A stretch of 64,000 nucleotides of DNA from the NCBI GenBank assembly GCA_037132075.1, contig JBAXPV010000001.1:186001-250000 (forward strand), given 5' to 3'. Both the position numbers and the translations under genes were made by a program. Under the pieces are notes generated by a model. It searched no databases. It was not told the DNA's origin and saw only the letters and a program-made list of their open reading frames with translations. Positions within the stretch are counted from its first letter, which is position 1; each line of letters begins with the position of its first letter. Positions 10,362-19,270 of this stretch are shown here, in pieces. Source of the DNA: JBAXPV01 sp037132075 (GTDB lineage: Bacteria; Bacteroidota; Bacteroidia; Bacteroidales; CAIXZF01).

Positions 10362-11012
10362 TTATTTTATCACTTTATCTCGTTTTAGCCCGCCCAAGAG
10401 CGCAGCTTTGTAGTCACGGATAAAGGCATCGACATTTGCTGGACTGCTGGTTGTCGACTGGCCAGTCCAGACAATTTTCTCCGTTATGGCATTGAAGATC
10501 GAGGTTTCAAGGTAATACTCCCTGATCGATTCATAATAACCAGGGCTGTATACGACGCTGGCATAATGGTCATAATAACCACCATATGACCCATAGTAAC
10601 CGTAAGTAGCACCGGGATAGATATATCCTGCAGAACCTGGGACATAATGTGTTTCCTCTTTTTTATCAAGCAATGCAACCACCATGATGGCATCGCAGCC
10701 GGACTCACGGATGCTGTTAATGGTCTCGGATGTATTTAGTTTGATCGAATTTGTGCCGGCAACTGACATTGGAAAGCGCTCATAGCTCCTGACAGCTTTT
10801 CCGCCTCTTCTGGTGATTTCATCAGCCAGGGCATCCTCGAGTTTCAATCGTACCACTTTGTTGGCTGCCATAACAGCAACAAAAATCTTGGTTGCTTTAT
10901 TGCCAGCAACAAATTCAGGATTTTTCCAGGTGGCTGTCATTTGTGTGTTCGGTCCGCATCCGCTGAGTAACACAAGAAGGATTAGAGGCAGTAGTAGCGT
11001 TCTGATTTTCAT
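10362..11012 (-). CDS. Conserved lipoprotein of unknown function
   Basis: This 216-residue protein has a lipoprotein signal peptide: a basic start, a Leu-rich core and the lipobox LLSGC with the lipidated Cys near residue 19. The mature part looks like one compact alpha/beta domain. Around residues 120-165 it has a Tyr/Gly-rich stretch with repeated YGYYGSYGGYYDHY-like patterns, and near the end the phrase KIVWTGQSTT. It resembles DUF4136-type lipoproteins of Bacteroidota, but I would not assign it firmly. It sits downstream of engB on the same strand with a 41-bp gap, so it could be the last gene of that transcript. Confidence 0.75.
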   Translation of the reverse strand: MKIRTLLLPLILLVLLSGCGPNTQMTATWKNPEFVAGNKATKIFVAVMAANKVVRLKLEDALADEITRRGGKAVRSYERFPMSVAGTNSIKLNTSETINSIRESGCDAIMVVALLDKKEETHYVPGSAGYIYPGATYGYYGSYGGYYDHYASVVYSPGYYESIREYYLETSIFNAITEKIVWTGQSTTSSPANVDAFIRDYKAALLGGLKRDKVIK

Positions 11013-11053
11013 AATTATAATTTATATATGCATTATTTAGAAATATACCAAGA

Positions 11054-11674
11054 TTATTTAGGCCACCTCATTACAGGAGAAAAGATCTCGTTTGTTCCCT
11101 CAATAAAGTTGAGAACTTCATCTTGTCCTGTCCCTTCTTTTGCAGAAGTGACCATCATTTCCGGCAGTTCTTCCCAGCTTTCCAGGAGGTGATTTTTATA
11201 ATTCATGATATTCTGGGAGAGTGTTGACCCCCCAAGTTTGTCGGCTTTGGTGAATACCAGGGTAAAAGGCAAGCCTTTGGTCGCCATCCACTCCATGAAT
11301 TTCAGGTCGATCTCCTGGGGCTCCAGCCTCACGTCGATCAACTGAAAGGTATTCAGCAGGTTAGGCCGCTTCAGGAGATATTCAGTGATGATTTCGCCAA
11401 TCGCAGCCCGGATCGTTTTCGAAGCCTTGGCATAGCCATAACCTGGTAAATCGACGAGATACCAGCTTTCGTTGATCATGAAATGGTTAATGAGCCGCGT
11501 TTTGCCAGGGGTTTCAGAGGTCTTGGCCAGCTTCTTCTGCCGGGTGAGCATATTGATCAGGGAAGATTTTCCCACATTAGATCTTCCGATAAAAGCATAT
11601 TCCGGCAATTGAGGCGCCGGGCATTTTTTGAAGTCTGTATTGCTCATAACAAACTGAGCTGAAGTTATGATCAT
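11054..11674 (-). CDS. engB: Ribosome biogenesis GTPase EngB (YihA/YsxC)
   Basis: This 206-residue GTPase is needed for large ribosomal subunit assembly. All G motifs are visible: the P-loop GRSNVGKSS (about 30-38), G2 around KTSETPGKTR, G3 DLPGYGYA (about 74-81) and G4 TKAD (about 140). Length is normal for the family. Its start overlaps the stop of the upstream acyltransferase gene by 4 bp, which suggests translational coupling. Confidence 0.96.
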   Translation of the reverse strand: MIITSAQFVMSNTDFKKCPAPQLPEYAFIGRSNVGKSSLINMLTRQKKLAKTSETPGKTRLINHFMINESWYLVDLPGYGYAKASKTIRAAIGEIITEYLLKRPNLLNTFQLIDVRLEPQEIDLKFMEWMATKGLPFTLVFTKADKLGGSTLSQNIMNYKNHLLESWEELPEMMVTSAKEGTGQDEVLNFIEGTNEIFSPVMRWPK

Positions 11675-12609
11675 GCCCGTGGTGGAGATTTGTGATCCAT
11701 AAGATGCCTTTCTTTTTTAGTGTCGTAAATATCGTCGATGGTAATCATGATCCCGGTTTCCTCGACTTCGCCGAAGCCAGGGTTCAGGGCAGTGCCAAAG
11801 GTGCGCATTGTGGGCGAGATATTCATATAAGTATTTACCAAAGGAGGGATATTCTCGCCATGAGCGCGAACCTCATGCGACAGAATCTTATAATTTTCCT
11901 GGTAATTGCTCCCGTTAAAAACGAGATCCAACTGTAAGGCATCATGTGTCAGTGGCAAGGGACTGAAAGGAGAAATGAGTCCTTCATTGTCAGGGAAAAA
12001 CCTTTTTAAGAAATGGAGGATAAGATCACGGGCATAGGGATCGAAACTCAGATACATCGTGATCTTACCAAAGAAATACTTCACATCAGGATTCAGGGTG
12101 ATCACCGCACCCAGTCCGTCCCAAATATTGTCGAGGGCAAACAGGCCTTTACGGGTATCGGTGGATGCCTGGTAAGCCGGTTGCACCCATGACCTGCCAA
12201 GTTCAATGGTTTTGTGAAGGTAATCCTTTACAAAATTGTCGCTGAATTGAAAAAGTTCTGCCGTTGGTGTGTGCCAATGGCCATGTTCATTTTTCCTGAT
12301 CTTACTGCCATGAATAAAACGATAACCGCCAATAATGTCCTTGTCACGCGGATTCCAGACGATCAGCTGGTCGAAGGCACCATCCATGGTGTCAAATTCA
12401 TCGATATCGAGTGCGTAGCCTGTTCCGCCGCCGGAGGCACGGAAGGTCAGCTCCCGCAGCCTGCCAACTTCTCGCATCAACAAGGGTGCTGTGAGATGGT
12501 TGAAGATATAAATTTCATTATTCCCATAATTGGTGTACTTGACGAACAGGTCGGAGGTCATCTCCTTCTCAAGCTCAACAACAGGAATGGGTGCTTGTAT
12601 TGGTTCCAT
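11671..12609 (-). CDS. glsB: GNAT-fold N-acyltransferase, probable glycine-lipid synthase GlsB
   Basis: This 312-residue protein belongs to the OlsB/'hemolysin' acyltransferase group with a GNAT fold. Recognisable segments are LRELTFRASGGGTG, DQLIVWNPRDKDIIGGYR and ELGRSWVQP. In Bacteroides thetaiotaomicron an N-acyltransferase of this group (GlsB) puts a 3-hydroxy fatty acid on glycine, and an adjacent O-acyltransferase (GlsA) adds the second acyl chain. The same two-gene arrangement is seen here: the O-acyltransferase-like gene ends 15 bp upstream on the same strand. The substrate amino acid cannot be read from the sequence; ornithine is an alternative. Confidence 0.72.
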   Translation of the reverse strand: MEPIQAPIPVVELEKEMTSDLFVKYTNYGNNEIYIFNHLTAPLLMREVGRLRELTFRASGGGTGYALDIDEFDTMDGAFDQLIVWNPRDKDIIGGYRFIHGSKIRKNEHGHWHTPTAELFQFSDNFVKDYLHKTIELGRSWVQPAYQASTDTRKGLFALDNIWDGLGAVITLNPDVKYFFGKITMYLSFDPYARDLILHFLKRFFPDNEGLISPFSPLPLTHDALQLDLVFNGSNYQENYKILSHEVRAHGENIPPLVNTYMNISPTMRTFGTALNPGFGEVEETGIMITIDDIYDTKKERHLMDHKSPPRA

Positions 12610-12624
12610 GGCGATTGATTGCGA

Positions 12625-13497
12625 TTAAATAAAGTCTGTAAAATTATCTTTACCCTCCCGAATCGCATATACATGAGAACGCAGGCGACTGGCCCATTCG
12701 GTATCTGAATGACGCTTGTCGAACACGGTATAAGGAATGGGTTTCCCAAAGGTAATAATCAATGGCTTATTCCGCTGTTTGAACATCTCATCGATCAGGT
12801 AAAGCATTTCGATATTGGCTTTCAGCCCAAGCAACTTTCGGAAGTTGGCGAGGCGATAAAAGAAAGAAGAGTTTCTACCATTTATATAGGTAGGGATAAT
12901 GTCACGTTGGAAAATCTTCGATTTGGTAATAAAAGTCTTTTTCCAATCAAGATCGATAATCTCGCCTTTAACCATTCGTGAACACAGTCCTGCCGGGAAA
13001 TACAGCAGTGTTTTGTTAGAGGCATAGGTCTCGTTCATGATCTGAATATTGCCGGCATTGCTCCCGTGCTTATTGATTGGTATAAAAAGAGGCTGAAGGT
13101 TTGGGACATTCATCAGCAGGTCGTTGACCGGGAAACAAATTTCTTTGCGGACTTTGCTGGCAGCAAGGATCAGCGCCATGCCATCCATGCCGCCCAAGGG
13201 ATGGTTGGAGGCGATGGTGATCTTTCCCGCTGCCGGAATGTTCTCCAGGCCTTTCAATTCAAGATTCACCCCGAATTCATCCAGACAGTCGGAGAGAAAA
13301 TCCACACCGATACGGTCCTGGAAGTTGTACATGAAGTCATTAAGTTCCTTCTCATGGATGACCCGTTTCAGGTATGACAACAGGAAGCCAGGCATGATGC
13401 GTAGTAAACGCGGGTTCTTGCTGGCAATCAGGCCCTGCAGATCAAAGAAAGGCTTTCTTTCTGCGGCACTGTTGTTTTCTGATTTTGATCCTGTCAT
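12625..13497 (-). CDS. glsA: PlsC-like O-acyltransferase, probable GlsA
   Basis: This 290-residue protein is of the lysophospholipid acyltransferase type. The block I motif is NHPLGGMDG, in which five residues separate His and Asp where the usual motif has four. The segment corresponding to the later substrate-binding motif is LLYFPAGLCSR, and IIPTYINGRNS fits the last motif. It has no long membrane helix. It is the first gene of a unit that continues into the N-acyltransferase gene and engB, with a good promoter just upstream. By analogy with the Bacteroides glsB/glsA pair it should O-acylate the N-acyl amino acid and complete a phosphate-free membrane lipid. A generic 1-acylglycerol-phosphate acyltransferase is the alternative. 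Confidence 0.7.
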   Translation of the reverse strand: MTGSKSENNSAAERKPFFDLQGLIASKNPRLLRIMPGFLLSYLKRVIHEKELNDFMYNFQDRIGVDFLSDCLDEFGVNLELKGLENIPAAGKITIASNHPLGGMDGMALILAASKVRKEICFPVNDLLMNVPNLQPLFIPINKHGSNAGNIQIMNETYASNKTLLYFPAGLCSRMVKGEIIDLDWKKTFITKSKIFQRDIIPTYINGRNSSFFYRLANFRKLLGLKANIEMLYLIDEMFKQRNKPLIITFGKPIPYTVFDKRHSDTEWASRLRSHVYAIREGKDNFTDFI

Positions 13498-13521
13498 GCG
13501 CTATTTCTTCCTGTTATTATA

Positions 13522-13553
13522 CAAACTTAAGCATTCTCAGCCATTGTTACAAA
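13522..13553 (-). promoter_or_regulatory. Bacteroidota-type promoter of the acyltransferase-engB unit
   Basis: Read on the minus strand, TTTG (13553-13550) is followed after 20 nt by TAAGTTTG (13529-13522). This matches the TTTG / TAnnTTTG consensus fully. Transcription would begin near 13515, about 18 nt before the ATG at 13497. Confidence 0.75.
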
Positions 13554-13715
13554 TTCAGGGAGAAAAAAAAGCTGGATCACTGATAACCAGTCCATTTAGC
13601 CCTTGTGAATATGTTGATAAATTTTTTGGGCCAAAAATCCTAGTTCACTGATATTCATATTATTAGAAACTTTTTACTAAAATATTCGTTTACAAGTGTA
13701 ACATTTTATCAACAA

Positions 13716-13755
13716 AATGGTAAAAAGTAGGAGTAAATGGATACAAGTGGGAAAA
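13716..13755 (+). promoter_or_regulatory. Four 10-bp-spaced boxes, probable MraZ operator
   Basis: AATGG (13716), AGTAG (13726), AATGG (13736) and AGTGG (13746) start exactly 10 bp apart, about 60 bp before the mraZ start and just upstream of a TATATTTG element. MraZ proteins are known to repress their own dcw operon by binding direct repeats with a TGGG/GTGG core at one-helical-turn spacing. The second box (AGTAG) is the weakest. Binding is inferred from pattern and position. Confidence 0.6.
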
Positions 13756-13762
13756 ATCGACG

Positions 13763-13770
13763 TATATTTG
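13763..13770 (+). promoter_or_regulatory. mraZ: -7 element (TATATTTG) for the dcw cluster
   Basis: TATATTTG fits TAnnTTTG exactly and lies 44 nt before the GTG start of mraZ. No TTTG is present about 20 nt upstream; that space holds the MraZ-like boxes, so a regulated or otherwise atypical promoter is plausible. Confidence 0.55.
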
Positions 13771-13813
13771 GACAAGATTACCAACGCTTTCAAAACCAGT
13801 TAAAGAGAGACTA

Positions 13814-14284
13814 GTGGACTTAAAAGGCAAATACGAATGCACACTTGACAACAAAGGGCGGATTATGCTTCCGGCTGTTTTGAAGAAACAGATGCCCAAA
13901 GAAGTCAGTGAAGAGTTTACTGTCAATCGGGGATTTGATGGCTGTCTTGTACTTTATCCCAGCACAAAGTGGGATGATATACGTGGTGACTTGAAGCAGT
14001 TAAGTGATTACGACGAGGGGGAGCGTGAATTTAAGCGCACCTATCTTGAGTATGCCATTCCGGTGGGGCTTGACGCAATGAGTCGTTTTCTTCTGACACA
14101 GAAATTACTCGACTGGGCCGGGCTGAAGAAGGATGTGATCCTTGTCGGCGTAGGCGAATACATCGAGATCTGGGATCAGAAGACGTATGAATCAAGGACC
14201 AAGATGAGTCAGAAAGATTTCTCCACGATGGCCGCGAAAGTGATGGGTAAGATCAAACCCCACACTTCGACGGATGTACCATAA
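13814..14284 (+). CDS. mraZ: Division/cell wall cluster transcriptional regulator MraZ
   Basis: This 156-residue protein is of the AbrB/SpoVT-like fold with two MraZ half-domains. The first carries LDNKGRIMLPAVLK, and the second the related segment around GLDAMSRFLLTQKLLDWAG. The start is GTG at 13814; no ATG in frame gives the conserved N-terminus. It heads the dcw cluster, and the array of 10-bp-spaced boxes upstream suggests autorepression. Its end overlaps rsmH by 11 bp. Confidence 0.96.
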   Translation: MDLKGKYECTLDNKGRIMLPAVLKKQMPKEVSEEFTVNRGFDGCLVLYPSTKWDDIRGDLKQLSDYDEGEREFKRTYLEYAIPVGLDAMSRFLLTQKLLDWAGLKKDVILVGVGEYIEIWDQKTYESRTKMSQKDFSTMAAKVMGKIKPHTSTDVP

Positions 14285-15167
14285 ACCAGTCCTGCTCACC
14301 GAATCGATAGAAGGCTTATCCCTGAAACCGGATGGGATCTATGTTGATGCTACCTTTGGGGGTGGCGGTCACAGCCGTGAAATCCTGAAAAAACTTGTTG
14401 GCGGAAAATTGATTGCCTTCGACCAGGATGACGAAGCCATTGCCAACCTGCCTGATGACGACCGCATCTGCCTTGTAACCAGAAACTTCAGATACCTGAC
14501 CCACTTCCTTCGTTACCTCGATGCGATCCCTGTCGATGGTATTCTCTGCGACCTGGGCGTATCCTCTCACCAGATCGATTCACCGGAACGCGGTTTTTCA
14601 ACACGTTTTGATGGTGAACTCGACATGCGGATGAACAACAATAAGACTTTAACTGCTAGAGAAGTCGTCAACAAATACCCTGAGGAAAAGCTAAAAGACA
14701 TTCTTCAATTATATGGTGAGATCGACAACGCCCGGAAATCGGCTGCGGCTCTGGTTAATGCCAGGAGCAATCAGGAGATTGTAACCACTACTGACTTGAA
14801 GGCCGCATTGCAACGTTGCATGCCGCGTGGTAAAGAAAACCAGTACCTCGCACAGGTTTTTCAAGCTTTACGAATTGAAGTGAACCAGGAACTGGATTCA
14901 CTCCGTGAGTTCCTGGAACAAACGGAGAAAGTACTTGGCCATGGCGGCCGCCTGGTGATGATCTCCTATCACAGTCTGGAAGATCGCCTGGTAAAGAACT
15001 TCATGCGTAATGGGAACCTTGAAGGGACCGTTGAAAAAGACTTCTACGGAAATCTGCGCACTCCTTTTCACCAGGTCACACGCAAACCAATGCTGGCCGG
15101 GGAAGAAGAGACGCGTGAGAACCCAAGAGCTCGCTCTGCTAAAATGAGGATCGCTGAAAAACTATGA
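14274..15167 (+). CDS. rsmH: 16S rRNA (cytosine(1402)-N4)-methyltransferase RsmH
   Basis: This 297-residue SAM-dependent enzyme methylates N4 of C1402 in 16S rRNA. The SAM-binding segment DATFGGGGHSREIL lies at about residues 25-38. Other family marks are GILCDLGVSSHQID, ERGFSTRFDGELDMRM and VMISYHSLEDRLVK. Length is normal. The ATG at 14274 lies inside the end of mraZ (11-bp overlap), and the stop overlaps the next gene by 4 bp (ATGA), so the three are tightly coupled. Confidence 0.97.
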   Translation: MYHKPVLLTESIEGLSLKPDGIYVDATFGGGGHSREILKKLVGGKLIAFDQDDEAIANLPDDDRICLVTRNFRYLTHFLRYLDAIPVDGILCDLGVSSHQIDSPERGFSTRFDGELDMRMNNNKTLTAREVVNKYPEEKLKDILQLYGEIDNARKSAAALVNARSNQEIVTTTDLKAALQRCMPRGKENQYLAQVFQALRIEVNQELDSLREFLEQTEKVLGHGGRLVMISYHSLEDRLVKNFMRNGNLEGTVEKDFYGNLRTPFHQVTRKPMLAGEEETRENPRARSAKMRIAEKL

Positions 15168-15664
15168 GTTCAGAGAAAGAAAATATCAAAAAAGAAGCGG
15201 AAGAGGCTGTGGCGAAAGACGTCAATGCCCTGGCTGATGAGCTCATCACTGAGACTCAGAACCAGGACATTAAAGACAAGCCGGAAGCAGCACAGAAGAA
15301 AAAAGGAATTAGACCGGCAAAGATGGTCCAGGGCATGCTGGACGGCACTTTCCTCACCACAGGCCAGCTTTCCCAATTGATTCCTTTCATCTTTTATATG
15401 GTATTCCTGATCATGCTTTTGATTGCCAATACTTATTATGCTGAGAAGATGGTACGCCAGATCGAACAGATAAAGAAAGACTTGAAGGAATTGCGCTACG
15501 AACAGATCACAACACGCTCAGAGCTGATGTTTCTCAGCAAGCAATCTGAAGTAGCCCGAAGACTGAATGTTACAGGACTGAAAGAATCGGTAGTGCCCCC
15601 GGAAAAGATCATGATCAAAAGCACTGAGGACAGTAAAACAAATTCACAAACCAAGGCCAAATAG
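15164..15664 (+). CDS. ftsL: FtsL-like division protein
   Basis: This 166-residue bitopic protein has a Lys/Glu-rich cytoplasmic part (about 1-65), one membrane helix (about 78-100, FIFYMVFLIMLLIANTYYA) and a periplasmic coiled coil (about 100-145). This is the topology of FtsL, which scaffolds FtsW/FtsI through FtsQ-L-B. The cytoplasmic part is longer than in enterobacteria, as usual in Bacteroidota. Assignment rests on topology and place between rsmH and ftsI. Confidence 0.85.
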   Translation: MSSEKENIKKEAEEAVAKDVNALADELITETQNQDIKDKPEAAQKKKGIRPAKMVQGMLDGTFLTTGQLSQLIPFIFYMVFLIMLLIANTYYAEKMVRQIEQIKKDLKELRYEQITTRSELMFLSKQSEVARRLNVTGLKESVVPPEKIMIKSTEDSKTNSQTKAK

Positions 15665-15679
15665 TCGCAAACCCTAAGG

Positions 15680-17782
15680 ATGGACATTAAAAAAGTTATC
15701 GGATTCAGAGCCTGGCTGGTTTACTTCGGCATCATCATCTTTGCCCTGGCGATCATTGCGCGTCTCGCTCATATCCAGTTTGTGGAAGGCGACAAGCTTC
15801 GGGAGAAAGCCCGGGAAATGACGATGCGTTACGATCCTATCGAGGAGATGAGAGGCAGTATCCTCGCCAGCGACGGCAGTATCCTGGCGACTTCGATCCC
15901 GATATTCGACCTGCGAATGGACATGGGCACAGGGGCATATTCCGAAACTTATTTTAGCGAGAACGTTGATTCACTGGCATATTACCTCTCCCGCCTTTTC
16001 AAAGATAAAAGCAAATCAGATTATAAGATCCTTTTAATGCATGCATGGAATGAGAAAGACCGTTTCCTGCTTTTGCGTAAGAATGCTACTTATGCCGAAC
16101 TCAAGAAAGTCAGGCACATGCCCGTTTTCAGGCTGGGGAGATTCAAAGGAGGCCTTGTCACTGTAGAAAAAAGTCGTCGTGAGCTCCCTTTTAAAGAACT
16201 CGCCCTACGTACGATAGGTTTTCAGCGGGATTCAACCAAAGTTGGGATGGAAGGCGGATTTGACTCTTTTCTAACCGGCACATCCGGCAGAAGGCTTGTT
16301 CGAAAACTTGCCAATGGGGCCTGGATGCCGGTAAGCAGCAAGGATGACATTGAACCCAAAGATGGCAATGATATCATTTCAACTTTAGATGTCAACATCC
16401 AGGATGTAGCTGAAGACGCCTTACTTCGTAACCTTCAGGAGAATGAGGCTGACCGCGGATGTGTGATCCTGATGGAAGTTGAGACTGGTTATATCAAAGC
16501 CATTGCCAACCTCTCCCGCAAATCAGACGGGCGTTACGTGGAAGACATGAACTATGCCATCTCGGATGCTGCAGAACCCGGGTCCACTTTTAAAACAGTA
16601 AGTCTTGCTGTTGCACTGAACGACGGCCTGATCAATATCGACAGCACGATTAACATCGGTGGTGGTAGTGTCATGTTCTGCAACCAGACGATGCGCGATT
16701 CCCATGAGGGAGGTCCCAGCCTGCTAACGATCCGTGAATGTCTTTATCATTCATCCAACGTAGGTGTCTCTAAAGTAATTACTCATGCTTATGGACGGCA
16801 TCCCAAGAATTTTAGGGCCGGACTGGCACGGATCGGAATCGATCAACCTCTTGGCCTCGACATCAAGGGAGAAGCCAAACCCTATATCAAAGACACTGCA
16901 GACAAATACTGGACCGACTGCTACTCCGTTCCCTGGATGTCAGTTGGATATGAGCTAAAGATCAGCCCTATCCAGACACTAACATTCTATAATGCCATTG
17001 CCAACAACGGTGTTAAAGTAAAACCACTGTTTGTCAGAGAGATCCGTCAATATGGCCGTGTGGTTAAAACCTTCCCTCCCGAAGTTCTGATGAAAGAAAT
17101 GTGTTCTAAAGAAGTTGTTGCCAAGCTCCGTTCGATGCTGGAAGGTGTCGTAAAATTTGGAACTGGCAAGAAACTGGACAATGAATTGTATTCTATTGCA
17201 GGAAAGACAGGGACTGCACAAATCCACCAGTTGGGAAAAGGATTTGACAAGACCAATTATAAAGCATCATTTGTAGGATATTTCCCGGCTGACAAACCAA
17301 AATACAGCTGTATCGTTGTGATTAACAGTCCATCCAAGGGTGTGTATTACGGAGGTGCAGTAGCAGCGCCGGTGTTTAAAGAAATTGCTGACAAGATTTA
17401 TGCAACCCAGCTTGACATTCAACCCAAACGGAAGCCCCAGGCACGCAGTTTAGAAATCCCAAGGGTTGTTGCTGGCAACAAATTCGACATTCAGAAAATT
17501 TATAGCGCCCTTGGTTATGCGCCCTTGAAAGAAAGCAGTGCAGTATGGCTCGAATACCTGGGTGATTCATCGAGTACCCGTTACAGTGAGCGCATTGAAC
17601 CAGCTATCGGGATTCCAAACGTGGTAGGGATGAGTCCGAAAGACGGTATCTATCTTTTGGAGAAATCAGGTTTTCGTGTACGACTCAGCGGGCGTGGACA
17701 GATCAAAAACCAGATACCTGCAGCCGGGAGTGTCGCCATAAAAAACGCTACCGTAATCCTTGAATTGGGAAACCCTCTATAG
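15680..17782 (+). CDS. ftsI: Septal peptidoglycan transpeptidase FtsI (PBP3-like) with PASTA domain
   Basis: This 700-residue class B penicillin-binding protein has an N-terminal membrane anchor (about 10-32), a dimerisation domain and a transpeptidase domain. The catalytic motifs are STFK (Ser302, Lys305), SSN (358-360) and KTG (509-511). A C-terminal PASTA domain (about 633-700) starts at IPNVVGMSPKDGI. PASTA makes it look like SpoVD/Pbp2x of Gram-positives, but this form is normal in Bacteroidota. It cross-links septal wall as partner of FtsW, encoded further down. murE starts 1 bp after its stop. Confidence 0.96.
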   Translation: MDIKKVIGFRAWLVYFGIIIFALAIIARLAHIQFVEGDKLREKAREMTMRYDPIEEMRGSILASDGSILATSIPIFDLRMDMGTGAYSETYFSENVDSLAYYLSRLFKDKSKSDYKILLMHAWNEKDRFLLLRKNATYAELKKVRHMPVFRLGRFKGGLVTVEKSRRELPFKELALRTIGFQRDSTKVGMEGGFDSFLTGTSGRRLVRKLANGAWMPVSSKDDIEPKDGNDIISTLDVNIQDVAEDALLRNLQENEADRGCVILMEVETGYIKAIANLSRKSDGRYVEDMNYAISDAAEPGSTFKTVSLAVALNDGLINIDSTINIGGGSVMFCNQTMRDSHEGGPSLLTIRECLYHSSNVGVSKVITHAYGRHPKNFRAGLARIGIDQPLGLDIKGEAKPYIKDTADKYWTDCYSVPWMSVGYELKISPIQTLTFYNAIANNGVKVKPLFVREIRQYGRVVKTFPPEVLMKEMCSKEVVAKLRSMLEGVVKFGTGKKLDNELYSIAGKTGTAQIHQLGKGFDKTNYKASFVGYFPADKPKYSCIVVINSPSKGVYYGGAVAAPVFKEIADKIYATQLDIQPKRKPQARSLEIPRVVAGNKFDIQKIYSALGYAPLKESSAVWLEYLGDSSSTRYSERIEPAIGIPNVVGMSPKDGIYLLEKSGFRVRLSGRGQIKNQIPAAGSVAIKNATVILELGNPL

Positions 17783-17783
17783 C

Positions 17784-19259
17784 ATGATCGCACTAAAGGA
17801 CATATTATATAAAACCGGACTCCTGGAAGTTGTAGGCTCCACTGCTGTCAACATTCATAGCCTCAGCCTCGACTCGAGGAAAGCTGAGGCTGGAAGCTTG
17901 TTTATCGCGGTCAAAGGAACGCTGGTGGACGGACATGTTTTCATTCCTCTGGCCATAGAAAATGGGGCCATCGCCATTCTTTGCGAAACGATGCCTTCTG
18001 AATTAGTTGAGTCGGTAACGTATGTCAGGGTCGCTGACAGTTCAAAAGCACTGGGAATTGCTGCTGCGAACTTCTACGACAACCCCTCCGCCAAATTAAA
18101 ACTGGTTGGGATCACCGGAACAAACGGAAAAACCACCATAGCTACGCAACTTTTCAAACTGTTCATGGGTTTGGGCTACAGCACTGGTTTATTGTCGACC
18201 GTAGAAAACAGGATCAACGGAAAAATCATTCCAACGGCTCATACCACACCAGATGCCATTACGCTGAATGCTTTGCTGGCGGATATGATTACAGCAGGCT
18301 GCTCCCATTGTTTCATGGAAGTGAGCTCTCATGCTGTTGTCCAAAACCGTATAGCCGGATTACGTTTTGTAGGTGGCGTATTCACCAATCTCACCCACGA
18401 TCATCTCGACTTTCATGGGACGATTCAAGAATACCTGAGGGCCAAAAAACAGTTTTTTGACGAATTACCTCCAAGGGCTTTTGCCATCACCAATGCTGAT
18501 GACAGAAATGGAATGGTCATGATACAAAACTGCCGTGCCCATGTAAAAACCTATAGTTTACGCAGCATGGCCGATTATCATTGCAAAGTGATGGAAAGTC
18601 AGTTTGAAGGCACCAAGCTGAACTTAGGGGGAATTGAAATCTGGACATTCCTTGTCGGAAGATTCAATGCCTACAACTTTGCTGCGATCTATGCTACAGC
18701 CCTGGAACTCGAAGAGAAACAAGGAGAAGTGCTAACACTGATGAGCCAGTTAAGACCTGTTGAAGGACGTTTTGAGACTGTCAGGTCTGTACAGGGCGTT
18801 GTAGGAATCATTGACTATGCACATACTCCTGATGCCTTAAAGAACGTACTGGAGACGATCAATGAGTTGAGGACTCGCAACGAAACTCTAATCACTATCA
18901 TCGGGGCTGGTGGCGACAGAGACCGAAGCAAAAGACCTGAGATGGCAAAAATATCTGCTGCGCTAAGTGACAAGCTCATTCTGACAGCTGACAATCCCCG
19001 CTCTGAAGACCCCGAAGCCATTATCCAGGAAATGAAAGCTGGGCTCGATCCAGTGCTTGTGCGTAAAGCTGTTGCAATTGTCAACCGTAGGGAAGCCATA
19101 CAGGCTGCAGTGATTATGTCGAAACCAGGTGACATCATCCTTTTAGCAGGAAAAGGGCATGAGAAATACCAGGAAATAAAGGGCATTCGTCATCCTTTCG
19201 ATGATAAAGTAGAACTGGAGAAAGCCCTTCAGATTGGAAATAACGAAACAATTCAATAA
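17784..19259 (+). CDS. murE: UDP-MurNAc-L-Ala-D-Glu--meso-diaminopimelate ligase MurE
   Basis: This Mur ligase of about 491 residues adds the third residue of the peptidoglycan stem. Seen are the ATP-binding loop GITGTNGKTT (about 112-121), the UDP-substrate region with HTTPDA, the FTNLTHDHLDFHG motif and FNAYN. The substrate motif DNPR (in LTADNPRSEDP) marks meso-diaminopimelate enzymes, as against Lys-type ones. I use the ATG at 17784; a TTG at 17760 would add eight residues inside the ftsI coding region and is less likely. Confidence 0.96.
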   Translation: MIALKDILYKTGLLEVVGSTAVNIHSLSLDSRKAEAGSLFIAVKGTLVDGHVFIPLAIENGAIAILCETMPSELVESVTYVRVADSSKALGIAAANFYDNPSAKLKLVGITGTNGKTTIATQLFKLFMGLGYSTGLLSTVENRINGKIIPTAHTTPDAITLNALLADMITAGCSHCFMEVSSHAVVQNRIAGLRFVGGVFTNLTHDHLDFHGTIQEYLRAKKQFFDELPPRAFAITNADDRNGMVMIQNCRAHVKTYSLRSMADYHCKVMESQFEGTKLNLGGIEIWTFLVGRFNAYNFAAIYATALELEEKQGEVLTLMSQLRPVEGRFETVRSVQGVVGIIDYAHTPDALKNVLETINELRTRNETLITIIGAGGDRDRSKRPEMAKISAALSDKLILTADNPRSEDPEAIIQEMKAGLDPVLVRKAVAIVNRREAIQAAVIMSKPGDIILLAGKGHEKYQEIKGIRHPFDDKVELEKALQIGNNETIQ

Positions 19260-19270
19260 AGAGAAACAGT

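Noticed and set aside
17760..17783. Upstream TTG start for murE
   Set aside because: It overlaps ftsI coding sequence and adds eight residues not typical of MurE; the ATG at 17784 follows the ftsI stop by 1 bp.
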